From positions 4,960,001-5,024,000 of the forward strand of contig NZ_CP075583.1 in assembly GCF_023509035.1 (NCBI RefSeq): 64,000 nucleotides of DNA, in the 5' to 3' direction. This document shows, in pieces, positions 42,812 through 53,566 of the stretch; within the stretch, counting starts at the first letter, position 1; each line of letters begins with the position of its first letter. Below the pieces are notes generated by a model that saw only the letters and a list, made by a program, of their open reading frames with translations, did no database searches and was not told the DNA's origin. The position numbers and the translations under genes were made by a program. This stretch comes from Janthinobacterium lividum (GTDB taxonomy: Bacteria > Pseudomonadota > Gammaproteobacteria > Burkholderiales > Burkholderiaceae_D).

Positions 42812-44450
42812 ATGCCGACCATTCAGAACAATCTCGCCCACCTGCCCGCCGACTGGTGGCGCAGCGCCGTCATCTACCAGGTTTATCCACGCAGCTTCCT
42901 CGACAGCAATGGCGACGGCATCGGCGACTTGCCCGGCATTACCTCCAAGCTCGACTACATCGCCGCCCTGGGCGCCGACATCGTCTGGATCTCGCCTTTC
43001 TTCACGTCGCCGATGAAAGACTTCGGCTACGACGTGGCCGACTTCTGCGACGTCGATCCCATGTTTGGCACCTTGGCCGATTTCGACCGCCTGGTGGCGC
43101 GCGCCCATGAACTGGGCTTGAAAGTGATGATCGACCAGGTGCTGTCGCACTCGTCCGACAACCACCCGTGGTTCGTGGAAAGCCGCTCCAGCCGCGACAA
43201 TGCCAAGGCCGACTGGTATGTGTGGGCCGACCAGAAACCAGATGGCACGGCGCCGAATAACTGGCTGTCCGTGTTCGGCGGTTCCGCGTGGCAATGGGAG
43301 CCGCGCCGTGGCCAGTACTATCTGCACGATTTCCTCGCGAGCCAGCCCGACCTGAATTTCCACAATCCGGCCGTACAGCAGGCGCAGCTGGACAACCTGC
43401 GTTTCTGGCTGGAACGTGGCGTCGATGGCTTCCGCTTCGATTCCTGCAACTTCCCGTATCACGACCAGCTGCTGCGCGACAATCCGCCAGCCGCGCAGCG
43501 CGACGCCAGCAGCGTGTCGGCCATCAACCCCTACGGCATGCAAGCGCACGTGTACGACAAGACGCAGCCGGAAAACATCGCCTACCTGCAGCGCGTACGC
43601 GCCGTGCTCGATGAATACCAGGCCATTTCCATCGGCGAAGTGGGCGACGACAATGCGCTGGCCACCATGGCCGCCTACACGGGCGCCGACAAGCTGCACA
43701 TGGCTTACAGTTTCAACTTGCTGACGGCGGAGTTTTTCGGCCGCACACATCCGCACGCAAGTCGAGGAATTCGAGGCCCAGGTGGCCGACGGCTGGGCTT
43801 CCTGGTCCGTGGGCAACCACGACAGCGTGCGCGTCATGACGCGCTGGGGCGGCGAGAACCCGTCGCCATCCCTGGCCAAGGTGGTGCTGGCCGTGCAGGC
43901 GGCGTTGAAAGGCACGCCATGCCTGTACCAGGGCGACGAGCTGGCCCTGACGGAAGCGGACATACCTTTCGAGGCGCTGCAAGACCCGTACGGCATCCCG
44001 TTCTGGCCCCAGTTCAAGGGTCGCGACGGCTGCCGCACCCCGATGCCGTGGGTGGCCGATGCACCGCACGGCGGCTTCAGCAGTACCACACCGTGGTTGC
44101 CCGTGCCGCCCGAACACCTCGCGCGCGCCGTCAACGTGGAACAGGACGATGTCGCGTCGCCACTACGCTTTGCGCAAAACATCCTCGCCTGGCGCCGCAC
44201 CCTGCCGCAATTGCTGCGCGGCGACATCGTTTTCTTCGATGCGCCGGAACCCGTGCTGGCCCTGCGCCGCGACTTGCCTGGCCAACCGTCCGTACTGGCT
44301 GCCTTCAATCTGGGCACGGAAGCGGTCACGTTCGCCTGGCCCGATGCGGCGCCAGCGGCCGACCTGGCCGGTCACGGCTTGCCGGGTAACAAAGATGGCC
44401 AACAGATCAGCTTGCCCCCGCATGGCGGCTGGTTCGGCACCTTGGCGTAA
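42812..44450 (+). pseudogene. GH13 alpha-glucosidase, interrupted by a frameshift
   Basis: Cytoplasmic alpha-glucosidase of GH13 (GH13_23-like) that would split imported maltose and maltodextrins. The first frame gives 309 residues with AVIYQVYPRSFLDSNGDGIG, GLKVMIDQVLSHSS, nucleophile Asp210 in GVDGFRFDSCNF and acid Glu276 in ISIGEVGDD. At about 43739 one extra base (a G after TTTTTC) shifts to the next frame, which supplies AAHIRTQVEEFEAQVADGW, SWSVGNHDSVRVMTRWGG (third catalytic Asp) and the rest to 44450. All catalytic residues survive, so a sequencing error or very recent mutation is likely. First gene of the transport operon. Confidence 0.85.
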
Positions 44451-44460
44451 ATCGCAGGCT

Positions 44461-44511
44461 TTGGCGGCCATGCCGCCAATTACAATAACGAGCCCCGCGC
44501 ATCAGCGGGGC
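44461..44511 (+). terminator. Tandem hairpins between alpha-glucosidase and malK genes
   Basis: First: TTGGCGGC, loop CAT, GCCGCCAA (44461-44479). Second: GCCCCGC, six-base loop, GCGGGGC (44492-44511). Neither has a T-run. They may attenuate transcription or protect mRNA ends between aglA-type gene and malK. Confidence 0.55.
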
Positions 44512-44538
44512 CAAATTGACAGATTGAGGACGACAGAC

Positions 44539-45624
<1,086 letters not shown>

Positions 45625-45639
45625 CACCCGGCTTTAAGG

Positions 45640-45667
45640 GGCCAGGCGCTACAGGCGCCGCCTGGCC
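45640..45667 (+). terminator. Hairpin between malK and malE
   Basis: GGCCAGGCG (45640-45648), ten-base loop, CGCCTGGCC (45659-45667): nine perfect pairs, 56 bases before malE. It may shield the malK transcript end or attenuate. Confidence 0.55.
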
Positions 45668-45723
45668 TGGTTGTATCGTTTCAGCCTTGATACTTAACAT
45701 AAAAAAAGACACTGGAGATTGAC

Positions 45724-46944
45724 ATGTCCTTCACACACCCGAAACGCAGCTTCATCAAAACCACCCTGATCGCTGCCGCCCTGGCCGGCATCGGCAACCT
45801 GGCCGCCGTCAGCATGGCGAACGCGGCCGAAGCAGGCACCCTCTTGATCTGGATCAATGGCGACAAAGGCTACAAGGGCCTGGCCAAGGTCGGCGAGGAA
45901 TTCACCAAAAAGACGGGCATCAAGGTCGTCGTCGAGCACCCGGAAGATGCACCAAATAAATTCCAGCAAGCAGCCGCCGCCGGCAAGGGCCCGGACATCT
46001 GGATCTGGCCGCATGACCGCATCGGCACCTGGATCGACGCCGGCTTGCTGCAACCATTGACGCCAAGCAAGGAAGCGCGCGCCGCCATCCTGCCGCTGGC
46101 CTGGAACGCCTTCACGGTGGGCGGCAAGACCTGGGGCTACCCGATCTCCATCGAAGCCGTCGCCCTCGTCTACAACAAGGACCTGGTGCCGAATCCGCCG
46201 AAAACCTTCGAGGAAATCGCCGCGCTGGACAAAAAACTGTCTGCGCAAGGCAAGAAAGCCATCCTGTGGGATTACACGAATACCTATTTCACCTGGCCTT
46301 TGCTGGGCGCGGGCGGCGGCTTCCCGTTTGAAGTCAAGGCCGATGGCCGCTACGATGCTGCCAAGACGGGCGTGAACAATGCCGGTTCGCAAGCTGGCGT
46401 GAATGCGCTGATGACCCTGATCAACAGCGGCGCCATGCCGAAGGGCGCCGGCTACGCGGAAATGGAAGCGGGCTTCAACCAGGGCAAGATCGCCATGATG
46501 ATCAACGGCCCATGGTCGTGGGACAACGCACGCAAATCGAAGATCAACTTTGGCGTGGCAACGATTCCTACCGTCGCCGGCAAGGCGGCCACGCCATTCG
46601 TGGGCGTGCTGGGAGCGATGATTTCGAAAGCCAGCCCGAACAAGGACCTGGCCACGGAATTCCTGGAAAACCAGATGCTGCAGCTGAATGGCCTGAAAAC
46701 CATCAACGCCGACGTCCCGCTGGGCACGCCAGCGAACAAGGTGCTGTTCGCGGAATTGAAAGCCAATCCGAACATCCAGGCGACGATGGAAAGCGCCCAA
46801 GCGGGCCGCCCGATGCCAAACAATCCGGAAATGGGCCGCTTCTGGTCGTCGATGCAATCGGCGCTGGAAAACATCACGCAAGGCCGCCAGACGACCAAGG
46901 ATGGCCTGGACGCGGCGGCGAAGCGGATCACGACGGCGAATTAA
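45724..46944 (+). CDS. malE: Maltose/maltodextrin-binding protein MalE
   Basis: 406-residue periplasmic binding protein. Tat/Sec-like leader ([20 protein letters not shown], cleavage near ANA-AE). The mature part begins [20 protein letters not shown], the MalE hallmark, with [31 protein letters not shown], and [20 protein letters not shown]. Length matches E. coli MalE. It brings maltodextrins to MalFG. Hairpins on both sides set it apart from neighbouring genes. Confidence 0.95.
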   Translation: MSFTHPKRSFIKTTLIAAALAGIGNLAAVSMANAAEAGTLLIWINGDKGYKGLAKVGEEFTKKTGIKVVVEHPEDAPNKFQQAAAAGKGPDIWIWPHDRIGTWIDAGLLQPLTPSKEARAAILPLAWNAFTVGGKTWGYPISIEAVALVYNKDLVPNPPKTFEEIAALDKKLSAQGKKAILWDYTNTYFTWPLLGAGGGFPFEVKADGRYDAAKTGVNNAGSQAGVNALMTLINSGAMPKGAGYAEMEAGFNQGKIAMMINGPWSWDNARKSKINFGVATIPTVAGKAATPFVGVLGAMISKASPNKDLATEFLENQMLQLNGLKTINADVPLGTPANKVLFAELKANPNIQATMESAQAGRPMPNNPEMGRFWSSMQSALENITQGRQTTKDGLDAAAKRITTAN

Positions 46945-46975
46945 GTCATCTCTAGGGGCTTGCCCCTGCGGGATC

Positions 46976-47001
46976 GGCATGCGCGCCCTGGCGCGCATGC
47001 C
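46976..47001 (+). other. Strong hairpin between malE and malF (REP-like position)
   Basis: GGCATGCGCGCC, CT, GGCGCGCATGCC: perfect 12-base arms. In E. coli the malE-malF gap holds REP elements that stabilise the malE part of the mRNA and keep MBP far above MalF/MalG; a same-position hairpin here suggests a similar role. A small GGGGCTTGCCCC stem lies just upstream. Confidence 0.65.
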
Positions 47002-47037
47002 CCCCCGGTCTTTCACCATCTTCACAGGTATCCCATC

Positions 47038-48549
47038 GTGCGCAAGTTTATCGGCCCTACGGTATTGACCATCAGCATGGCGCTGGGTCTGTATCTGCTC
47101 TTCATGTTGTACATTTCCGGCCAGACCATGCTGGCCGCCGTTTTCCTCGGCTTGCTGACCTTGACGATGTTCGTTTTCACGTCGCCGCGCGCCTATGCCT
47201 ACCGTTATCTGTTTCCCGGCATCACGGCGGTGATCGTCTTCGTGCTGCTGCCGATGGTGTACACGGTGTCGATCGGCTTTACCAATTTCAGTTCGCGCAA
47301 TCTGCTCACCTACGAGCGGGCCACGCAATACCTGCTCGACGAGACGCAGCGCGTGGAAAGCGCCGGCTATGCCATGACCGTGCATGCCGACAACAAGGAA
47401 TACCGCTTGCGCCTGGAAAGCCCGGACACAGGTGAAGTGCTGCTGACGCAGCCGCTGGCCCTCAAGCGCGCCGTGCCCCTGAACGTGGAAGTGGCGCCGC
47501 TCGATCCCGTGCAGGCGCCCGTGCTGGCCCCGCCGCTGCCCATCAAGGACATCATCGCCCTGCAAAAGGATTTGAAGCTGCTCACCCTCGTGCTGCCGAA
47601 CAAGATCGAGCTGCGCATGGTGGGCTTGCGCGAATTCGGCCCCGTCGCGCATGTCTACAAGCAATTGCCCGACCAAACCCTGAAGAAAGTCGCCACGGGC
47701 GAATTGGTCAAACCGAACTTCAAGACGGGCTTTTATGAAATGCCGGATGGCACGAAACTGGAGCCGGGTTTCAAGGTCAACGTGGGCTTCGCCAACTTCG
47801 TGAAGATTTTCTCCGATGAAGCGTTCCGCGGTCCCTTCCTGCGCATTTTCGTCTGGACCATCGTCTTCGCCCTGATCAGCGTGGCCACCACGACGGGCCT
47901 GGGCATGGTGCTGGCCGTGCTGCTGAACTGGGATGCGCTGCGCTTCCGCGGCTTGTACCGCACCCTGCTGTTCCTGCCGTACGCCGTGCCGGGCTTCATT
48001 TCCATCCTCGTCTTCAAGGGCTTGTTCAATAACAACTTTGGCGAAATCAACCTGGTGCTCGACGCCCTGTTCGGCATCAAGCCCGCCTGGTTCTCGGACA
48101 CCACCCTGGCCAAGGCCATGATCCTCATCGTCAACACCTGGCTCGGCTACCCCTACATGATGGTGGTGTGCATGGGCTTGATCAAGGCGATCCCGTCGGA
48201 CCTGTACGAAGCCTCGGCCCTGGCCGGCGCGGGACCGCTGACGAATTTCTTCAAGATCACCCTGCCGTTGATCATCAAGCCGCTCACGCCCTTGATGGTG
48301 GCCAGCCTGGGTTTCAACTTCAATAATTTCGTGCTGATCAGTTTGCTGACGGGCGGGCGTCCCGATTTCCTCGACACGACCTTGCCTGCCGGCACGACGG
48401 ACTTGCTGGTGTCCTACACCTACCGCATCGCGTTCGAGGATTCGGGCCAGAACTTTGGCCTGGCCGCCGCCATCTCGACCCTGATCTTCTTCCTCGTGGC
48501 CGCGATTTCGCTGGTCAACATGCGCCTGACGCGCATGAACAAAGCATAA
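47038..48549 (+). CDS. malF: Maltose ABC transporter permease MalF
   Basis: 503 residues; starts at GTG ([20 protein letters not shown]). As in E. coli MalF it has an unusually long periplasmic loop after the third membrane segment (about residues 85-260: [20 protein letters not shown] onward) before the permease core. The EAA loop reads [20 protein letters not shown]. The next gene, malG, starts 10 bases after its stop. Eight membrane segments are expected. Confidence 0.93.
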   Translation: MRKFIGPTVLTISMALGLYLLFMLYISGQTMLAAVFLGLLTLTMFVFTSPRAYAYRYLFPGITAVIVFVLLPMVYTVSIGFTNFSSRNLLTYERATQYLLDETQRVESAGYAMTVHADNKEYRLRLESPDTGEVLLTQPLALKRAVPLNVEVAPLDPVQAPVLAPPLPIKDIIALQKDLKLLTLVLPNKIELRMVGLREFGPVAHVYKQLPDQTLKKVATGELVKPNFKTGFYEMPDGTKLEPGFKVNVGFANFVKIFSDEAFRGPFLRIFVWTIVFALISVATTTGLGMVLAVLLNWDALRFRGLYRTLLFLPYAVPGFISILVFKGLFNNNFGEINLVLDALFGIKPAWFSDTTLAKAMILIVNTWLGYPYMMVVCMGLIKAIPSDLYEASALAGAGPLTNFFKITLPLIIKPLTPLMVASLGFNFNNFVLISLLTGGRPDFLDTTLPAGTTDLLVSYTYRIAFEDSGQNFGLAAAISTLIFFLVAAISLVNMRLTRMNKA

Positions 48550-48559
48550 AGGACAGACC

Positions 48560-49450
48560 ATGGCTATCGTTGTCGACCGTTCCAACCGCTGGCGCATCCT
48601 GGCGGCCCACGTCGCCGTGATCGCGCTGATCGCGCTGGTGATGTTCCCCTTCCTGATGATTTTGTCGATCTCCCTGCGGCCCGGCAATTTCGCCTCGGGC
48701 AGCCTGATACCGCCCGAAATCAGCTTCGAGCACTGGCGCTTGGCGCTGGGCATGTCTTACCAGGCGCCCAACGGCACCCTGGTCGAACCGGACTTCCCCG
48801 TGCTGCTGTGGTTGTGGAATTCCATCAAGGTGGCCAGCATGAGCGCCACCGTCACCGTGCTGCTGTCGACCACTTGCGCATATGCGTTCGCACGCATGCA
48901 GTTCCGCTTCAAGTCGCAAACCCTGTCCGCGCTGATGCTGCTGCAGATGTTCCCCGCCGTGCTGGCCCTGGTGGCCATCTACGCCATCTTCGATGTGCTG
49001 GGCAGCTACGTGCCATGGCTGGGCATCGACCACCACGGCAGCCTGGTGCTGGCCTACACGGGCGGCATCGCCCTGCATATCTGGACCATCAAGGGCTACT
49101 ATCAAACCATCCCCGTCGAAATCGAAGAAGCGGCCAAGGTCGACGGCGCCACGCAGTGGCAAGCGTTCATCTACGTGCTGCTGCCGATGACGGTGCCCAT
49201 TCTGATGGTGGTATTCCTGCTGTCGTTCATCGGCGCCATCATCGAATACCCGATCGCCTCCGTGCTGCTGCATGAACAGAACAACCTGACCCTGGCCGTC
49301 GGTTCGAAACTGTTCCTGTACGAGCAAAAATACCTGTGGGGCGACTTCGCCGCGGCAGCCATCTTGTCCGGCTTGCCCATCACGGCCGTGTTCCTGCTGG
49401 CGCAAAAATGGATGATCTCCGGCCTGACGGCTGGCGGCGTGAAGGGTTGA
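48560..49450 (+). CDS. malG: Maltose ABC transporter permease MalG
   Basis: 296 residues, about six membrane segments. N-terminus [20 protein letters not shown], then the periplasmic loop with [23 protein letters not shown] loop [20 protein letters not shown], and the MalG-type tail [17 protein letters not shown], which in E. coli contacts the MalE-MalF side of the pore. Directly followed (2 bases) by the amylase gene. Confidence 0.94.
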   Translation: MAIVVDRSNRWRILAAHVAVIALIALVMFPFLMILSISLRPGNFASGSLIPPEISFEHWRLALGMSYQAPNGTLVEPDFPVLLWLWNSIKVASMSATVTVLLSTTCAYAFARMQFRFKSQTLSALMLLQMFPAVLALVAIYAIFDVLGSYVPWLGIDHHGSLVLAYTGGIALHIWTIKGYYQTIPVEIEEAAKVDGATQWQAFIYVLLPMTVPILMVVFLLSFIGAIIEYPIASVLLHEQNNLTLAVGSKLFLYEQKYLWGDFAAAAILSGLPITAVFLLAQKWMISGLTAGGVKG

Positions 49451-49452
49451 CC

Positions 49453-51093
49453 ATGCGCAGCCCCCTGACTACGCTGGCCGCCCTGCTCCTGTGCGCTTCG
49501 GCGCAGGCAGGGAGCTTCGCTGAAAATCCCATCGTCTACTTTGCCGTGACGGACCGTTTCGCCAACGGCAATCCCGGCAACGACCACAGTTATGGCCGCG
49601 CCGCCGACCCGCAAGGCGGCGACGTGGGCAGTTTTCACGGCGGCGACATCGCTGGCATCACACAGCAACTGAAAGCCGGCTACTTCCGCGACCTGGGCGT
49701 CAACGCCCTGTGGATTACGGCGCCGTATGAACAGATCCACGGCTGGGTGGTGGGCGGCAAGCAGCAATTCCAGCACTATGCCTACCACGGCTACTGGGCG
49801 CTCGACTACACGACCATGGATGCCAACATGGGCACGCGCGAAGAATTGCGCGAGATGATAGACGCGGCCCACGCGCAAGGCATCCGCGTGCTGTTCGACG
49901 TGGTGCTGAACCATCCCGGTTACGCGGACTTGCGCACCCTGGCGCAATACAAGGTGCCTGTGCTGTGGCCGGGCCATGAAAAGGCCGTGCTGCGCGACTA
50001 TCACAGCTTCATCGACTACAACAACTTCGAATTCAAGCAGTGGTGGGGCCCGGACTGGGTGCGCGCGGGCTTGCCCGGCTATACCGACGGCGGCAAGGAT
50101 GATTTCACCATGCAGCTGGCCTACCTGCCCGACTTCCGCACGGAAAGCGGCAAGGCCGTGGGCTTGCCGCCTATCCTGCAGCGCAAGGCCGACACGCGCG
50201 CCGTCGCCCTGCCCGACACCACCGTGCGCGCCTACCTGGTCCACTGGCTGGCCGACTGGGTGCGCGAATTCGGCGTCGACGGTTTCAGGGCCGACACCGT
50301 CAAGCATGTGGAGCCGGCCAGCTGGCTGGCCCTGCGCGCGGCCGCCACCGATGCACTGAAAGACTGGAAGGCGCGCCATCCCGAGCAGAAAATCGACGAC
50401 GCGCCATTCTGGATGACGGGCGAAGCGTGGGGCCACGGCCCCGAGCGCAGCAGCTGGCATGACGCCGGTTTCGACTCGATGATCAATTTCGACTTTCAAA
50501 ACCGTGCGGCCGGCGACTGGAAAAGCATCGACGGCGTGTACCGCCAATACGCAGGCTTGCTGGGCAAGCGCATTGACAATGCACCCCGCTACGACATCCT
50601 GTCGTACATCTCCTCGCACGACACCAGCCTGTTCCCGCGCGACCGGCTGAAACATGGCTTGTCCGCCCTGCTGCTGGCGCCGGGCGGGGTGCAACTGTTC
50701 TATGGCGATGAAAGCGCGCGCCTACCTGGCGCCGCGCCCATCGGCGATGAACAGCAGGCTACGCGTTCCGACATGAACTGGAGCACGATGGATGCGGCCA
50801 CCCTCGCGCATGCGCGCAAGCTGGGCCAGTTCCGCCTGCGCCACCCTGCCCTGGCGCGCGGCGAGCACAGATTCATCCATGAACAGCCATATGCCTTCGC
50901 CCGCGTGATGGATGGCGACGCCGTCATCGCCGTGCCCGAGGCGCAAGGCGCGCTCGCACTGAAAGTGCACGGCGTCTTCGCCAATGGCACCAGTGTGCGC
51001 GACGCCTACACCAATCAAAACTACATCGTCAAAGATGGCGCCGTCGCGGTGAACGCGGCCGGCACCGTCCTGCTGGAGAAAGCTGCACCATGA
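49453..51093 (+). CDS. malS: Periplasmic alpha-amylase (MalS-like, GH13)
   Basis: 546 residues with a cleavable signal (MRSPLTTLAALLLCASAQA-GS). It hydrolyses maltodextrins outside the inner membrane before import. Catalytic triad: Asp281 (GVDGFRADTVKHVEPASWLA), Glu324 (WMTGEAWGHG), Asp390 (YISSHDTSLF); these segments match MalS. Start region VYFAVTDRFANGNPGNDHSY and the HGYWALDYT loop are also typical. It is shorter than E. coli MalS, lacking the N-terminal extension. 2 bases after malG and overlapping the kinase gene by four bases (ATGA). Confidence 0.88.
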   Translation: MRSPLTTLAALLLCASAQAGSFAENPIVYFAVTDRFANGNPGNDHSYGRAADPQGGDVGSFHGGDIAGITQQLKAGYFRDLGVNALWITAPYEQIHGWVVGGKQQFQHYAYHGYWALDYTTMDANMGTREELREMIDAAHAQGIRVLFDVVLNHPGYADLRTLAQYKVPVLWPGHEKAVLRDYHSFIDYNNFEFKQWWGPDWVRAGLPGYTDGGKDDFTMQLAYLPDFRTESGKAVGLPPILQRKADTRAVALPDTTVRAYLVHWLADWVREFGVDGFRADTVKHVEPASWLALRAAATDALKDWKARHPEQKIDDAPFWMTGEAWGHGPERSSWHDAGFDSMINFDFQNRAAGDWKSIDGVYRQYAGLLGKRIDNAPRYDILSYISSHDTSLFPRDRLKHGLSALLLAPGGVQLFYGDESARLPGAAPIGDEQQATRSDMNWSTMDAATLAHARKLGQFRLRHPALARGEHRFIHEQPYAFARVMDGDAVIAVPEAQGALALKVHGVFANGTSVRDAYTNQNYIVKDGAVAVNAAGTVLLEKAAP

Positions 51094-52001
51094 GTACTTA
51101 TGACATTCTAGTGGTCGGCGGCGCCGGCATCGACACAATAGTGCGCGTCCCTTCCCTGCAATTGCCCGTGGCCGATTCGCTGCACGTGCCGCCCATCCAC
51201 GACTATGTGGCGCACACGGGCAATGGCGTGGCGCTGGGCTGCCATGCGCTGGGCCTGCGCTGCAAGTTCATCGACTTCATCGGCGACGATGCGCAAGGCG
51301 CAGCCATCCTGCAGCGCTACAAGGATGCAAAACTCGACTTTTCACATCTCGTCGAACCCTCGGGCACGCGGCGCAGCGTCAACCTGGTCGACCCGCAAGG
51401 GCGCAGACTGTCGTTGTACGACGGCCGCCATCCGGAAGACGTGCGCATGCCGCCCAACTTCTACCTGCCCTACCTGGGCCCGGCCCGCCACGCGCACTTT
51501 TCCATCATGGGCTGGGTGGCCGAGCTGTTCGACGATGCGCAAGTGTGCCGCACCACGGTGTCGACCGACCTGCACGACTGGGATGGCGTCAACCCGCACC
51601 ACAGGACATTCGCGCTGCGCGCCGACCTGGTATTCCTCAGCACGGCCGCACTGGGCGAACGCACGGAGTCCGTCATGCGCGCGATTGTCTCGGAAGGCCG
51701 CGCGCAAGCCGTGGTGGCCATGGCCGGAGCGGATGGCGCCTACCTGCTGGAACGGGGCAACGCGTCCGTGCGCCACTATCCGACGGCAGGCTTGAAATTG
51801 CCCGTGGTGGACACGAATGGCGCCGGCGATTCGTTTGTCGCCGCCTTCCTGCACGCCTGGCTGGGCGATGCAGGCCTGGACACTGCCATGCGCCGCGGCG
51901 CCATCGGCGGCGCGTTTGCCTGCGCGCAGCACGGCACGCATGAACGGTTTATCGGGCTGGCAGAGCTGCATGACTTATATCAAGACAGCACTAGCTTATG
52001 A
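51090..52001 (+). CDS. PfkB-family carbohydrate kinase
   Basis: 303 residues. Family signatures: GGAGIDTIVRVPSLQLPVAD at the N-terminus, G-rich GNGVALGCHALGLRC, and the catalytic signature VVDTNGAGDSFVAAFLHAW. ATG at 51090 overlaps the TGA of the amylase gene. Last gene of the maltodextrin operon. The substrate is not clear; a glucokinase-like role for released glucose is a natural guess, but PfkB kinases also act on fructose, ribose and nucleosides. Confidence 0.88.
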   Translation: MSTYDILVVGGAGIDTIVRVPSLQLPVADSLHVPPIHDYVAHTGNGVALGCHALGLRCKFIDFIGDDAQGAAILQRYKDAKLDFSHLVEPSGTRRSVNLVDPQGRRLSLYDGRHPEDVRMPPNFYLPYLGPARHAHFSIMGWVAELFDDAQVCRTTVSTDLHDWDGVNPHHRTFALRADLVFLSTAALGERTESVMRAIVSEGRAQAVVAMAGADGAYLLERGNASVRHYPTAGLKLPVVDTNGAGDSFVAAFLHAWLGDAGLDTAMRRGAIGGAFACAQHGTHERFIGLAELHDLYQDSTSL

Positions 52002-52095
52002 CTTAATATTCTATCAAGCGTAGCATCGAGCTAACGGGCGCATGGCACAATGGCTGCGGATTTCACCATCGCAGACCATTCGAACCGGAGACCAT

Positions 52096-53382
52096 ATGAG
52101 AATCGAAACCCTGGCCGTGCACGCCGGCTACACCCCCGACCCGACCACCAAGGCCGCCGCCGTCCCCATCTACCAGACGGTGGCCTACGCCTTCGACAAT
52201 GCCCAGCATGGCGCCGACCTGTTCGATCTCAAGGTGGCCGGCAATATCTACACGCGCATCATGAACCCGACGCAGGACGTGCTGGAAAAACGCGTCGCGG
52301 CGCTGGAAGGCGGCGTGGCCGCGCTGGCCGTGGCGTCGGGCATGGCGGCGATCACCTACGCGATCCAGACCATCGCCGAAGCGGGCGACAATTTCATCTC
52401 CGCCAGCCAGCTGTATGGCGGCACCTACAACCTGTTTGCCCACACCCTGCCGCAGATCGGCATCGAAGTGCGCTTCGCCGATGCGCGCCAGCCCGAGACC
52501 TTCGCCGCCCTGATCGATGCGCGCACCAAGGCCATCTTTTGCGAATCGATCGGCAACCCGCTGGGCAATGTCACCGATGTAGCGAAACTGGCCGAAATCG
52601 CGCACGCGCACGGCATTCCGCTGATCGTCGATAACACGGTGCCCAGCCCATACCTGTTCCGCCCCATCGAGCACGGCGCCGACATCGTCGTCCATTCGCT
52701 GACCAAATACCTGGGCGGCCACGGCACCACCGTGGGCGGCGCCATCGTCGACAGCGGCAAGTTTCCATGGGCCGAACACAAGGAACGCTTCAAGCGCCTG
52801 AACGAACCGGACGTGTCGTATCACGGCGTCGTCTACACGGAAGCGTTCGGCCCCGCCGCCTTCATCGGCCGCGCCAGAGTCGTCCCGCTGCGTAATATGG
52901 GCGCGGCGATTTCACCCTTGAGCGCCTTCCAGCTGATCCAGGGCATCGAGACCCTGGCCCTGCGCATGGACCGCATCTGCGACAACACGCTGGCCCTGGC
53001 CAAACACCTGAAACAGCATCCGAAAGTCGCGTGGGTCAACTACGCAGGCCTGGAAGACCACCCGGACCACGCGCTGGTGAAAAAATACATGAACGGCCGC
53101 GCCTCGGGCATTTTGTCCTTCGGCCTGAAACTGGCCGCCGGCGAGGATCCGCGCGCGGCCGGCGCCCGCGTGCTCGACGCCCTGCAACTGTTTACGCGCC
53201 TGGTCAACATCGGCGACGCCAAGTCGCTGGCCACCCACCCGGCCTCCACCACGCACCGCCAGCTCAATCCCGAAGAACTGGCCAAGGCGGGCGTGTCCGA
53301 AGACATGCTGCGCCTGTCCGTGGGCATCGAGCATATCGACGACTTGCGCGAAGATCTGGAGCAGGCCTTGAACGCGGCCTGA
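52096..53382 (+). CDS. metY: O-acetylhomoserine sulfhydrylase (MetY)
   Basis: 428-residue PLP enzyme that makes homocysteine from O-acetylhomoserine and sulfide. Start RIETLAVHAGYTPDPTTKAA, PIYQTVAYAFDNAQHGADLF, YTRIMNPTQDVLEKRVAALE, PLP lysine in VVHSLTKYLGGHGTTVGG, and the tail LRLSVGIEHIDDLREDLEQAL. ATG at 52096, after GGAGACCAT. It lies 94 bases after the maltose operon and is likely a separate unit. Complements the sulfonate genes and serine acetyltransferase in sulfur assimilation. Confidence 0.93.
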   Translation: MRIETLAVHAGYTPDPTTKAAAVPIYQTVAYAFDNAQHGADLFDLKVAGNIYTRIMNPTQDVLEKRVAALEGGVAALAVASGMAAITYAIQTIAEAGDNFISASQLYGGTYNLFAHTLPQIGIEVRFADARQPETFAALIDARTKAIFCESIGNPLGNVTDVAKLAEIAHAHGIPLIVDNTVPSPYLFRPIEHGADIVVHSLTKYLGGHGTTVGGAIVDSGKFPWAEHKERFKRLNEPDVSYHGVVYTEAFGPAAFIGRARVVPLRNMGAAISPLSAFQLIQGIETLALRMDRICDNTLALAKHLKQHPKVAWVNYAGLEDHPDHALVKKYMNGRASGILSFGLKLAAGEDPRAAGARVLDALQLFTRLVNIGDAKSLATHPASTTHRQLNPEELAKAGVSEDMLRLSVGIEHIDDLREDLEQALNAA

Positions 53383-53411
53383 GGCCCTGCCTCAAGCCGC
53401 CCGCAGGGGAA

Positions 53412-53436
53412 TTCATGCCATCATCGACGGCATGAA
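53412..53436 (+). terminator. Hairpin after metY
   Basis: TTCATGCC, nine-base loop ATCATCGAC, GGCATGAA: eight perfect pairs 29 bases after the stop; no T-run. Between two convergent genes, so it may act in both directions. The remaining bases to 53566 hold nothing clear. Confidence 0.45.
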
Positions 53437-53566
53437 GACCCCTACCTATTGCCAAGCGCCTGCGCCGGCAAGATAGCAATCCGGATCAGGCCATGTGCAA
53501 TGCCGGGACGAGCGCCCGTGCTTCGAGCGCTACTCCGCCGCCACGGCGATGGACCCGGCCACCGCA

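Noticed and set aside
45694..48753. A 1019-codon open frame on the minus strand opposite malE, malF and malG
   Set aside because: It is antisense to well-supported genes, His/Gln/Arg-rich without any family resemblance, and typical of the long spurious frames produced by high-GC codon bias.
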